A stretch of 64,000 nucleotides of DNA from Erythrobacter sp. (lineage in GTDB: Bacteria > Pseudomonadota > Alphaproteobacteria > Sphingomonadales > Sphingomonadaceae). Shown piece after piece: positions 46,674 through 53,623 of the stretch. Numbering within the stretch: position 1 is the stretch's first letter; each line of letters starts with the position of its first letter. The notes below the pieces were generated by a model. The model was not told the DNA's origin. It saw only the letters and a program-made list of their open reading frames with translations, and ran no database searches. The stretch lies in contig JAACTB010000007.1 in NCBI GenBank assembly GCA_009993605.1, positions 186,001-250,000 of the forward strand, in the 5' to 3' direction. The translations under genes and the position numbers were made by a program.

Positions 46674-47837
46674 TGCGCTGGTAGCGTGCAACTCGGTCCG
46701 AGCGGCCGCGATCGACCAGTGGGCACCTTCCGCCGCCTCGAGCCGCTGTCCGATCGCGTAGGCCGATTGCATGACGGCGTTTCGCTCACGTTCTGGAATC
46801 TTCGTCAGATCGACCGATCGCATCGCCTTGATCGCGGTCTCGGCAAGGTCTGCCACGAGCGGCGCATTCTGCGCCTGGCGGTCCCGTTCCGCGATCACCC
46901 GGTCGCGCTCAGCGTCGAGACCGGCCTTCCATTTGCGGACCTTCACGAGCTTCGCTTCGAACTCGGCACGCTCAGCATCCAGCGCGCGACGCTGCTCGGC
47001 CAGCCGGCCTTCCTCGGCCCGGGCGCGCGCCAGTGACGCCTCCAACTCGGCGCGCGCTCTCTCGAGTTCGGCACGCACGTCCGCCACCTCGGCCCGCTCC
47101 GCCTCAACCTGCCTGCGCACGATCCCGCCCGCTTCCCGTTCCGAGTTCGCTGCGGCTATCGCGTCGCCCATCTCCGCCTGGTGGATCGAGTTCGGCCTGT
47201 TCGGCGCACCGGACCAGACGCGGCCACGCTCGAGGCCGAGCGGTGCCATGAACTCAGCGAAGACGGTCTGCTCGTATGCCATCTGCCCGCGCGATCCGAT
47301 CCCGCCTCGCCAGTAGGTCGAGTAGTCGATCGGCGGCGCATCCTTCGCCCGCTTCGGCGGCAGGTCGCCACGCGCGGAGAGCGTCCAGCGCTCGCCCTTG
47401 TCCGCGAACCGCGCATCGACCCGCTGGCGCACGGGCAGCACCACGACGTGAAGGTGCGGCGTCTGCTCGTCGCAATGGAGCGTGACCGACACGATGGCGC
47501 ATCGCGGATACCGGCCGAGCAGGTATCGCATGCTGCGTCGGATGAACCACCGCAGCTGCTTGACGTATCGCACCGGGTCATCGCTCGGCCACCATTCCGG
47601 CGACGTGGTCATCATCAGTTCGAGCGCCAGCACGGCGCCCTTGCGCGGACGAATGCCGAGATCCGCAAGCCGGTCCCGGACGCCTACCCATGCATCTTCC
47701 GGTCCATAGATGACAGCTGGCGGAGGCGCTGAGCGATCCGCATTGCCCACGTCCTCCTCACGGTTGTTGTGGCCGCGTGCGTGGACGATATCGTTCTGCT
47801 TCAGCTTGCGCTGGCCGAGAATGCAATGGGTCGTCAT
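46659..47837 (-). CDS. MobV-type relaxase (Mob/Pre family)
   Basis: A 392-residue protein with the metal-binding relaxase motif HCDEQTPHLH (residues 121–130), exactly the HxDExTPHxH signature of MobV/Pre plasmid mobilisation proteins. A preceding block ALELMMTTSPEWW (71–83) also matches the family. The C-terminal half (about 235–330) is a long coiled coil (AEVADVRAELERARAELE). Such relaxases nick at an oriT and pilot DNA through a conjugation channel. Finding one inside a phage-type element is unusual. Its promoter places the ATG 6 bases after the -10 box, so the mRNA may be leaderless. Confidence 0.8.
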   Translation of the reverse strand: MTTHCILGQRKLKQNDIVHARGHNNREEDVGNADRSAPPPAVIYGPEDAWVGVRDRLADLGIRPRKGAVLALELMMTTSPEWWPSDDPVRYVKQLRWFIRRSMRYLLGRYPRCAIVSVTLHCDEQTPHLHVVVLPVRQRVDARFADKGERWTLSARGDLPPKRAKDAPPIDYSTYWRGGIGSRGQMAYEQTVFAEFMAPLGLERGRVWSGAPNRPNSIHQAEMGDAIAAANSEREAGGIVRRQVEAERAEVADVRAELERARAELEASLARARAEEGRLAEQRRALDAERAEFEAKLVKVRKWKAGLDAERDRVIAERDRQAQNAPLVADLAETAIKAMRSVDLTKIPERERNAVMQSAYAIGQRLEAAEGAHWSIAAARTELHATSASRAR

Positions 47838-47843
47838 GGGTGA

Positions 47844-47878
47844 ATTGTCCCACGCTGCGAATCGCTGCGCAAGGGGTC
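47844..47878 (-). promoter_or_regulatory. Promoter of relaxase gene (possibly leaderless)
   Basis: On the minus strand GACCCCTTGCGC contains the -35 box TTGCGC (47867–47872), followed by a 17-base spacer and GACAAT (47844–47849); six bases later comes the ATG of the relaxase. The same 12-mer GACCCCTTGCGC heads the promoter at 49666–49700. Confidence 0.6.
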
Positions 47879-47887
47879 AGAACACGA

Positions 47888-47909
47888 TTGTCTAAGACAT
47901 AATAGACAA
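47888..47909. promoter_or_regulatory. Perfect inverted repeat, putative operator
   Basis: TTGTCTA and TAGACAA are perfect 7-base arms separated by AGACATAA. The site lies just upstream of the relaxase -35 element and is AT-rich against a GC-rich background, as expected for a regulator binding site. Confidence 0.5.
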
Positions 47910-47920
47910 GTGTGCGTCGC

Positions 47921-48409
47921 TCAGGCTTCGCGAAGGATGATCCTGATACCGCCGGGGCGTGGCGACCAGCGCTTCTCCGTCACCAGTCGAACAATCTGCG
48001 CGTCGTCCTCGAGCACGCCAGCGTAAGTGCTTGCGGGTGGTCCGAGGCGCTTCACGGCCTTCGCGAAATCTTGCCCGCCGGGTTCCATCAACGCATCGCC
48101 GGCTGCCTTCGCCAAATTGTCCAAGTCCGGTCTTCCGATCGCCGGTTTACCTTGGCGTGCTTTCTGGACAGTCGGAAGAGCGATCTCCAGATTGAGCTCC
48201 AGAGGCGCATCGGCAGCAGGACGGGTAAAACCCGCCTGGACGATCGCGGCGACAATCTCGGCCTTCCACGCGGCCGACACAGGACTGTCCGCCAACACTC
48301 GTCGCCCGTAGACGCGCGGGCGCGGCTGGCTGCGCGGATGACCGAGCACGAGGCAATCGAGGTAAACCACCCTCGTATTGTGGACCTTCGACGCGTTCCG
48401 GCAGCGCAT
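47921..48409 (-). CDS. RusA-like Holliday junction resolvase
   Basis: A RusA-family endodeoxyribonuclease of up to 162 residues. Motifs are the N-terminal GHPRSQPRPRVYG, the catalytic aspartates in GRPDLDNLAKAAGDAL, and DDAQIVRLVTEKRW near the end. RusA resolves branched DNA during phage replication and packaging. The ATG at 48409 lies right behind a terminator. Family members usually begin near VVYLDCLVLG, so a GTG at 48370 is an alternative start. Confidence 0.86.
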   Translation of the reverse strand: MRCRNASKVHNTRVVYLDCLVLGHPRSQPRPRVYGRRVLADSPVSAAWKAEIVAAIVQAGFTRPAADAPLELNLEIALPTVQKARQGKPAIGRPDLDNLAKAAGDALMEPGGQDFAKAVKRLGPPASTYAGVLEDDAQIVRLVTEKRWSPRPGGIRIILREA

Positions 48410-48412
48410 ACG

Positions 48413-48445
48413 AAAAGGCCGGCGGATCGCTCCACCGGCCCTTTG
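48413..48445 (-). terminator. Rho-independent terminator in early region
   Basis: On the minus strand GGCCGG and CCGGCC (48417–48422 and 48435–48440), extended by imperfect A/T pairs, form a stem with a 12-base loop followed by TTTT. It separates the upstream early genes (48478–49627) from rusA. Confidence 0.65.
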
Positions 48446-48477
48446 AACGCGGACGCTGGCGATGGTTTATTCGAGCG

Positions 48478-49185
48478 TCAATCCTGTTCGCGGACCATCG
48501 CGGTCAGCACTTCCATGGACGACATGCGCGGTCGAACCTCGACCGTAGTGCGAGCCGAAGCAGCCATCGCAAGGCTGCCACACGGTTCGTCCTCCACGAC
48601 CTCGGCGTGCAGCTGCTCCTGCTCCTCGCGATGCCTGACGACCTCACGCGAGGTTTCGATAACGCCCCAGTCGCTCACCGCCCGCTTCACCGCTTCCGTC
48701 TTCGGCGCGTCCAGCCGGTCACCGTCACGTGCAGCCGGGAGCCAGTCGCCGACGTTGACGATCAGGTCCTCGATTTTCGACCGCTCGATGAATTCGGTCG
48801 TGCCCGACATGATCCCGGCGAGGATCCGGCGCGTCTGCTCGGCGTGCTGGTGGACCGGGAGATGGGCGAAGGCGGAGAATGCGGACCGGAGGTCGTGTTC
48901 CATCGGCATGCGCAGTTCGCGCGCTCCAGCGGCCTCTTCTGCCTTCATCCACTCGTCCCGGATCACGGTGTCGTAGATGCTGCCCATCTGGTCCTCGATC
49001 GCTGCGATTTCCTGTTCATCGGTGCAGTGCTCGCGAGCGGCATTGAGGGACAGTTCGAGCCCGTCGATCGGGTCGACGGCTGCGAGCTGCACCTGCTCGT
49101 CGAACGCGTCATGTGCTTCGATGGCGAGATCGATCGTGGTCTGGTCGATCGCGGAGCGGGCGGTGGTGGTCGTCGTAGTGGTCAT
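48478..49185 (-). CDS. Hypothetical early phage protein
   Basis: A 235-residue acidic, mainly helical protein. It begins with a run of threonines (MTTTTTTT) and then ARSAIDQTTIDLAIEAHDAF. No domain is recognised; an AGGGAA Shine–Dalgarno precedes ATG 49185. The open frame extends upstream only through the neighbour. It belongs to a two-gene unit behind the 49666–49700 promoter and ends at a terminator. Confidence 0.65.
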   Translation of the reverse strand: MTTTTTTTARSAIDQTTIDLAIEAHDAFDEQVQLAAVDPIDGLELSLNAAREHCTDEQEIAAIEDQMGSIYDTVIRDEWMKAEEAAGARELRMPMEHDLRSAFSAFAHLPVHQHAEQTRRILAGIMSGTTEFIERSKIEDLIVNVGDWLPAARDGDRLDAPKTEAVKRAVSDWGVIETSREVVRHREEQEQLHAEVVEDEPCGSLAMAASARTTVEVRPRMSSMEVLTAMVREQD

Positions 49186-49213
49186 GGTCGTGGTTCCCTG
49201 TTTGGATTGTTGG

Positions 49214-49627
49214 TTACGCAAAAAGGCGGACGACTTTCCGTCGTTCGAAATCGATTGCGGCTTCCTCGGCAGCGAAGGCTTGCGCCTCGGCGGTTGCGGT
49301 GATGCAGACCGGTATGAGCGCGGGCTGGTCCGACCAGTCGAAGCGCGCTGCTTCCTCGGCGGCGAGCGCGCGGCCCATCCAGTAGCGAGAGTGCGGGGAC
49401 AGCTTGATGCCGAGCGCATCGATCTGACGGTCTGCGTCCTCGGCGGTCATGCGACCGCTGGAGACCTCTGCGTAGGGCGATCCCGGCGACGCGTCCGGCG
49501 TGAGCGTCACGATATCGATATGGTCGAGCACGTGATGTGGGACCGAGGCGAGCAGCTGATCGATCGAGAGTCCGGTGAGGCGCGCGCGGGTGATCTGACT
49601 TTCGAGCAATTCGGTAGCGATTTTCAT
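49214..49627 (-). CDS. Hypothetical early phage protein
   Basis: A 137-residue protein, first gene after the leftward early promoter. AGGAGGAAGACA provides a strong Shine–Dalgarno before ATG 49627. The sequence is acidic and alanine-rich toward the C-terminus (ATAEAQAFAAEEAAIDFERR). No family is recognised. The strong translation signals suggest high expression. Confidence 0.65.
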   Translation of the reverse strand: MKIATELLESQITRARLTGLSIDQLLASVPHHVLDHIDIVTLTPDASPGSPYAEVSSGRMTAEDADRQIDALGIKLSPHSRYWMGRALAAEEAARFDWSDQPALIPVCITATAEAQAFAAEEAAIDFERRKVVRLFA

Positions 49628-49665
49628 TGTCTTCCTCCTGACGACCCTGTGCCGCCGATGAGGTC

Positions 49666-49761
49666 ATAATCCATGGGTCTTGTGATTCGCGCAAGGGGTC
49701 TAGGTCGATTTACAAAATAAATCTTAGGGGTCTTGCCTAACGGCCTTCCGTCAGACAGAAT
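49666..49761. promoter_or_regulatory. Divergent early control region with operator-like palindrome
   Basis: Leftward promoter: GACCCCTTGCGC with -35 TTGCGC (49689–49694), 17-base spacer, -10 GATTAT (49666–49671). Rightward promoter: TTGCCT (49733–49738), 17-base spacer, CAGAAT (49756–49761). Between them GATTTA-CAAAA-TAAATC (49707–49723) is a perfect palindrome placed to control both. The layout resembles a phage genetic switch, though neither flanking gene has a recognisable repressor domain. Confidence 0.6.
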
Positions 49762-49796
49762 CTGCACGTCGGCATCAGGCCGGCGGGAGACTGACG

Positions 49797-50291
49797 ATGA
49801 GCAAGAGGACCGCAGCGCAGAAGCGCGAATACGCGGAGAACGGGCGTGAGGCTGATCGGGTGGTAAAGGCCGTCACAACGAGCTTCGAGTTGCAGAGGCA
49901 AGCGTCGCGCGAAATCGCGAATGACGACGTTCGAGCATGGGCAAAGAGGTCGCACACCGTCACGCGTGCTCAGGAACGTCACGGGGCCGTCATCGACCTT
50001 TTCGGCCTTCGCGAGATAGAAGAGCGCATCAAGACCGGTCGCACCGTGCAGGAGGGTCTGCTTCTGCTAGGTCATCGCAGCCGCGATGGTCTGTATCGCC
50101 GAACATCGATCTGGTTGGCGACTTTCGGCTCGCGCGTGGTTCCGTTAGTTTTCGACCACGATGCGTGTGCCGTGACCACCGCCCTTCCGATGGACGCGCA
50201 TCACCTCGAGTTCATCGATGGCCGCTTTACCGGCCTTGTGGGCGGAGGCACCTGCGCTGGCCGCCAATACTGGTCCGCGATCTTCGGCTGA
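49797..50291 (+). CDS. Hypothetical protein transcribed against the phage late genes
   Basis: A 164-residue protein read rightward from the divergent control region, with GGGAG 11 bases before ATG 49797. The N-terminal third is basic and helical (SKRTAAQKREYAENGREADR); the C-terminal part is more hydrophobic and ends GGGTCAGRQYWSAIFG. No HTH can be identified with confidence. Its 3' end directly abuts the Rz1 gene on the other strand. Confidence 0.6.
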   Translation: MSKRTAAQKREYAENGREADRVVKAVTTSFELQRQASREIANDDVRAWAKRSHTVTRAQERHGAVIDLFGLREIEERIKTGRTVQEGLLLLGHRSRDGLYRRTSIWLATFGSRVVPLVFDHDACAVTTALPMDAHHLEFIDGRFTGLVGGGTCAGRQYWSAIFG

Positions 50292-50597
50292 TCAACGAAC
50301 CGTGCAGGTGCTTGGGGGAGCCGTCTTTCCCTCTTGCAGCGCCTTCACTGCGGCCAGCTTATCGCGGCAATCACATCCCGCCGCCATCAAATCGACTTCC
50401 CATCTCGCCACATCGACATCCGTCGCAGTCGCGGGATCCGGCACCACCGGCTCAGCCTTACAACGCAGCAGCGATGGCGGGATCGAAATGATCCCCGGCC
50501 GATCAGTCGGAACGCTGCTGGGCGTCGCGCAGCCGGCCAAGGTGATCGCGAGTGAGCTGAGACACAGCAGTTGCGCCATATTTTTTCTCGAGAGCAT
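50292..50597 (-). CDS. Rz1-like outer-membrane spanin lipoprotein
   Basis: A 101-residue lipoprotein (lipobox LAGC in LLCLSSLAITLAGCATPSS) whose start lies inside the Rz gene in another frame. ATG 50597 or 50579 may be used. The mature part is proline-rich and has cysteines (AAGCDCRDK). The overlapping arrangement is the classic sign of a two-component spanin that fuses inner and outer membranes at lysis. It is the last gene of the late operon. Confidence 0.8.
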   Translation of the reverse strand: MLSRKNMAQLLCLSSLAITLAGCATPSSVPTDRPGIISIPPSLLRCKAEPVVPDPATATDVDVARWEVDLMAAGCDCRDKLAAVKALQEGKTAPPSTCTVR

Positions 50598-50886
50598 CGA
50601 TAGTCCCCTTCTGCCGAGATACGGCCATTTCCAGTAACTCTGCTCGCACAAGCGCCGCCTCGGCGGACGTATCCGCTGCTCGCCGAGCTTCCCGCGCCTG
50701 TGCCTCGCGCTCCAACGCGGTTTTCGTCTCCAACCTCGCCTGGTCGAGCTGAACCTGAAGCGTGTCGCGCTCACCGGCCAAGCGTCCGGACGACATCGAA
50801 AGCCATGCGATTACCGCGACGAGGAGGCCGCCGACGATGGGTTTGAACCAGCGCTTCACGAACGCGAGGGCAGTCATCCAGCTCAT
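50503..50886 (-). CDS. Rz-like inner-membrane spanin
   Basis: A 127-residue protein with one N-terminal membrane helix (PIVGGLLVAVIAWLSM, about 17–32) and a long periplasmic coiled coil (TLQVQLDQARLETKTALERE). This is the architecture of Rz. Its start overlaps the stop of a 36-residue membrane protein (ATGA), and its 3' third overlaps Rz1 in a different frame. Confidence 0.83.
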   Translation of the reverse strand: MSWMTALAFVKRWFKPIVGGLLVAVIAWLSMSSGRLAGERDTLQVQLDQARLETKTALEREAQAREARRAADTSAEAALVRAELLEMAVSRQKGTIDALEKKYGATAVSQLTRDHLGRLRDAQQRSD

Positions 50887-50993
50887 CGGTCATCTCCTCG
50901 GTAGGTGCGGATGGCGCGTAGGCCGACGACCATCGTGGTGATGATCCCAGCCTCGACGGCCGCCATGAATACAAACAGGGCCCACGTCGTCAT
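50883..50993 (-). CDS. 36-residue single-span membrane protein in lysis cassette
   Basis: A very short gene: it begins MTTWALFVFMAAVEAGIITT, continues MVVGLRAIRTYR and ends in GDDR. One hydrophobic helix is followed by a basic tail. Both ends overlap neighbours by four bases (ATGA with the holin-like gene upstream and with Rz downstream). This is strong evidence for translation, since two independent coupling junctions would be unlikely by chance. It may be a second holin, antiholin or pinholin-like factor. Confidence 0.7.
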   Translation of the reverse strand: MTTWALFVFMAAVEAGIITTMVVGLRAIRTYRGDDR

Positions 50994-51286
50994 CGTGCGT
51001 TCACCTTTTCGGCTTCGGCTTCATCATCGGTCGGCGAAGGTGCGGGACGCTGCTCCGGCTCCTTCGGCAGCGCCTTGGGGCGGAAGGTGCCGATGACGCC
51101 GACGAGTCCGGTGGTTGCCGCGCTCACGAACGCGAGCGCGGCGACGATCTGCGGCAGGTTCTCCTGATCATCGATCGAGATCGTGATGATCGCGGCGGTG
51201 ATCGTCAGCACGACGATGGCGCCGAGCGTCGACAGGTAGGCGATCAGCGGCCCGGGGCTCTGGTCTCCGTTCACATCATGCTCCAC
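50990..51286 (-). CDS. Holin-like membrane protein
   Basis: A 98-residue protein starting with GTG, with two hydrophobic segments (PLIAYLSTLGAIVVLTITAA and IVAALAFVSAATTGLVGVIG) and a charged C-terminal tail (EPEQRPAPSPTDDEAEAEK). The size, topology and position just after the endolysin gene fit a class II holin. It overlaps the endolysin gene by 16 bases. No direct family match can be claimed. Confidence 0.65.
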   Translation of the reverse strand: MEHDVNGDQSPGPLIAYLSTLGAIVVLTITAAIITISIDDQENLPQIVAALAFVSAATTGLVGVIGTFRPKALPKEPEQRPAPSPTDDEAEAEKVNAR

Positions 51287-52056
51287 TTCTTGAAGGCTCG
51301 CGCGATTTTCTTGTGGTAGTCGTGCGATGCGAATGCGCTGCCATTGTATCCCTTGGCGAAGGGCACGCAGTCGGCGTGAAAGATCGAGATCCGACGCAGC
51401 GCGCCGACGAGGTGCGAGGATCGGATAAAGGCCACAAACGCCTCGAGGTGCGCGCGCTCCGAACTCTTCATGGCCGACCAGAAAGCCTCGACATCATCGA
51501 AGCCGGCGGCCGCATGGTTGAAGCCCATGATCTGGTAGCGACCGACGCTGGCCGACTTGAGCGCCGCCTCGCGGTCCAGCTCCATCGCGCGGTGCAGGCG
51601 AACGTATTCGGCCTGGCCGCCAGCGTAGAGGGCGCGGTTCCAGCCCTTGCTACTGATGTTCGGATGCGAGGCACGGAAGCGACCACCGGTGAAGGCGTCG
51701 AACTTGTGCGCCTCGAACAGGATCTTCGGCAGCTCCTGCCCATCCACGAAGCCGCCTGGCCCGTCGATAGCGAGGATCTCGGCGCGCATGTCCGTGAACC
51801 AGCCGCCGCCACTCTCGACCTCGTCTACGGCGCGGATCTGCGCCACCTGACATCCGAGCTCCTGAGCCGCCCACTGGAAGTCTTCGTCGGTCAGGCCGAC
51901 CTTGATTAGCGGGAGCGCAGGCGAAGGCGCGGATGCGGACGGGACGCCGATGCCGGTGAGAAACTGGTCGATCGCCGCGATCTCGGGATCGCCGGACTGC
52001 CAGCCGCGCCCACGAGCGTCGCGGATCGCATCGAAGATGGGGGCTCGGATCGTCAT
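51271..52056 (-). CDS. Phage endolysin, N-acetylmuramidase domain (DUF3380)
   Basis: A 261-residue endolysin. After an N-terminal extension of about 55 residues, the catalytic domain shows CQVAQIRAVDEVESGGGWF with a glutamate in VDEVESGG. ILFEAHKFDAFTGGRF and ASVGRYQIMGFNHAAAGF follow, all typical of the N-acetylmuramidase (DUF3380) family. No signal peptide is seen, so a holin is needed for release. The gene starts 6 bases after a -10-like GATAAT and has no Shine–Dalgarno. Confidence 0.9.
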   Translation of the reverse strand: MTIRAPIFDAIRDARGRGWQSGDPEIAAIDQFLTGIGVPSASAPSPALPLIKVGLTDEDFQWAAQELGCQVAQIRAVDEVESGGGWFTDMRAEILAIDGPGGFVDGQELPKILFEAHKFDAFTGGRFRASHPNISSKGWNRALYAGGQAEYVRLHRAMELDREAALKSASVGRYQIMGFNHAAAGFDDVEAFWSAMKSSERAHLEAFVAFIRSSHLVGALRRISIFHADCVPFAKGYNGSAFASHDYHKKIARAFKKWSMM

Positions 52057-52062
52057 GAGCGT

Positions 52063-52092
52063 ATTATCGCACGTGGAGGGATTCCGGCGGCG
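52063..52092 (-). promoter_or_regulatory. Leaderless-promoter module A (endolysin)
   Basis: Minus strand: CGCCGCCGGAAT (52081–52092), 12 bases, GATAAT (52063–52068), 6 bases, then ATG of the endolysin. Same spacing as modules at 53020 and 62878. No ribosome binding site is present between the hexamer and ATG. Confidence 0.6.
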
Positions 52093-52096
52093 AGCG

Positions 52097-52780
52097 TCAG
52101 GCGACCTCGCGCCAACGCTGCCGGGCCATCTCGACCAGCGCCTCGGGCCATCCTTGCGGCACGCCCTCGCCCTTCACGAACCCGGTCCATTCGTCGGACC
52201 CGCGCAGATCGTCGATCGCGTCAGTCGAATTCGCCGCGGCGATCTTCGCCTTCAGCGCTTCTTTCCTTCCGACCCATGGGTTCGACGCGTCGGCCATCGA
52301 TTTGGCGACGCCCTGCGCCGCACGGGTCACGCGTTCGCTCGCCTCGGGATCGTGCGCGTCGGCATCCTGCATATCCTCGGTCGGGATCATGAACGCCTGC
52401 ATCAAGGCGTATTTCAACGCCGCCGACATCGCCTTGTTTGTCGACTTGTCGGCGCTGTCCATGGCCTCGCCCTCGGTCCTCACGACGGCCTTCGATCCAT
52501 CCGCCACCGCCACGAAATCGAACTCGACGCTCAGGTGCGTGTAGAAAATCGTGCCGCCCTTCGCGGTCTGGCGCTCGTCCTGGCGCTTGCTGATGACGCG
52601 GGGGAGCACGACCAAACCGTTCCTCGCGATCACCGGAGCGACCGCATTCATGAATTGATCGATTCCGCGAAAGTTGAAGCCTTGTCCGGAATTGCGGCGA
52701 TCCTTCGACACGCCTCCCAGCAGATCGGCGGTGCAGGCGGAGATGGCGCCGTAGACGGCAGGGATGGCAGTGGCGGTCAT
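52097..52780 (-). CDS. ERF family single-strand annealing recombinase
   Basis: A 227-residue protein of the ERF (essential recombination function) family, which anneals complementary single strands during phage recombination. Recognisable is GQGFNFRGIDQFMNAVAPVI near the N-terminus, then TIFYTHLSVEFDF, and DKSTNKAMSAALKYALMQAF, the conserved lysine-rich core. ATG 52780 (MTATAIPAVYGAI) is the family-like start. It lies between an early-type coiled-coil gene and the endolysin gene, an unusual place for a recombination gene. Confidence 0.87.
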   Translation of the reverse strand: MTATAIPAVYGAISACTADLLGGVSKDRRNSGQGFNFRGIDQFMNAVAPVIARNGLVVLPRVISKRQDERQTAKGGTIFYTHLSVEFDFVAVADGSKAVVRTEGEAMDSADKSTNKAMSAALKYALMQAFMIPTEDMQDADAHDPEASERVTRAAQGVAKSMADASNPWVGRKEALKAKIAAANSTDAIDDLRGSDEWTGFVKGEGVPQGWPEALVEMARQRWREVA

Positions 52781-52788
52781 GGGTTTCC

Positions 52789-53013
52789 TCAGGCGGTGCG
52801 CTTGGCGCGGTAAAGGTCGGAGCGGCGGGCCCATTCGGTTCGGCGCGCACCTTCGAGTTTGGAACGGGCGCAAAGAAACGCGTCCTGCGCTTCACAGAGA
52901 TCGACCATCGCGATCTCCGTGTCCCGTTGTGCCTGTTCGAGATCGTCTTCGAGGAGCGCGATCCGGATCCGGTTGCAGGCGTCTTCGCAGGGCGTCGGTG
53001 CGGGCGTTTCCAT
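52789..53013 (-). CDS. Small coiled-coil protein
   Basis: A 74-residue protein, nearly all helical (RIRIALLEDDLEQAQRDTEI) with a basic C-terminus (WARRSDLYRAKRTA). The ATG at 53013 is preferred because it lies exactly 6 bases after TAAAAT of module B; an in-frame ATG two codons upstream falls inside that spacer. It is followed by the ERF gene with an 8-base gap. Function unknown; possibly a recombination accessory factor. Confidence 0.6.
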   Translation of the reverse strand: METPAPTPCEDACNRIRIALLEDDLEQAQRDTEIAMVDLCEAQDAFLCARSKLEGARRTEWARRSDLYRAKRTA

Positions 53014-53019
53014 CCGCAT

Positions 53020-53049
53020 ATTTTACCGCACTCGGATATTCCGGCGGCG
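53020..53049 (-). promoter_or_regulatory. Leaderless-promoter module B (coiled-coil/ERF genes)
   Basis: Minus strand: CGCCGCCGGAAT (53038–53049), 12 bases, TAAAAT (53020–53025), 6 bases, then ATG 53013. The upstream gene's TAA lies about 10 bases before the 12-mer. Confidence 0.6.
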
Positions 53050-53056
53050 CGGCCGA

Positions 53057-53623
53057 TTAGCGTCCCGCAGCGACCGGATGCTGCGTCGGCGACGGATGCA
53101 CTTGCTCGGAAATGGTTTCGCGATGCACTGGCGTCGGCGCGGCCGGCGTCTCCGACTTGCCTTCAAGGATACGGAAGCCGACCAGTGATGCGATGACGCC
53201 GAGAAGAGCGGGAACGGCCCACCTGATCACGGTCTCTCTCAGCGTGGAAGCGTCCTTCGCTGCCCGGGCGCGGCTTTCGCGAACCCATGCGCGGTCGTTA
53301 CCATCCAGCTCGCTCATGAAACGGTCGACGTTCGTCCAGCGTCGCTCGACCTCAGGCATCCTAGCCATGTTCTCGTCGATCCACGCGTTGCGCTTGTGTG
53401 CCTTGGAGATACCGTCCGGGGAGGTGGAATCGATCCCGATACGGAGATGATGTTCGTTGATGGCTGTCGTCACGCCCTTGGCGATCTCGCTCGCCAGCGA
53501 ACGCTGGATCCGGTCCATTGACCGCTCGACAGCCGCCTCCACCACTGGAGGCACGAGATCGCTGACAAGGAGAGCAACATCCTCGCGCGTGAAATTATTA
53601 CCCGTCCCGGTCATGCGCGTCAT
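53057..53623 (-). CDS. Phage membrane-anchored protein of unknown function
   Basis: A 188-residue protein with a soluble helical N-terminal region (VALLVSDLVPPVVEAAVERS) and one membrane helix near residues 148–167 (WAVPALLGVIASLVGFRILE). A short proline-rich tail follows. The ATG at 53623 overlaps the stop of the upstream tail gene (ATGA). It is the last gene of the structural operon before module B. It could be a lysis or superinfection factor; the sequence does not say which. Confidence 0.65.
   Translation of the reverse strand: MTRMTGTGNNFTREDVALLVSDLVPPVVEAAVERSMDRIQRSLASEIAKGVTTAINEHHLRIGIDSTSPDGISKAHKRNAWIDENMARMPEVERRWTNVDRFMSELDGNDRAWVRESRARAAKDASTLRETVIRWAVPALLGVIASLVGFRILEGKSETPAAPTPVHRETISEQVHPSPTQHPVAAGR

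Noticed and set aside
41575-49800. Integrase or transposase in the left arm
   Set aside because: I looked for tyrosine- or serine-recombinase and DDE motifs in the left-arm proteins and found none; the relaxase is the only DNA-strand-transfer-type enzyme seen.
50771-50974. 67-residue open frame in the lysis region
   Set aside because: It overlaps Rz and the 36-residue coupled gene in another frame, has no ribosome binding site and an arginine/proline-rich, non-protein-like sequence.
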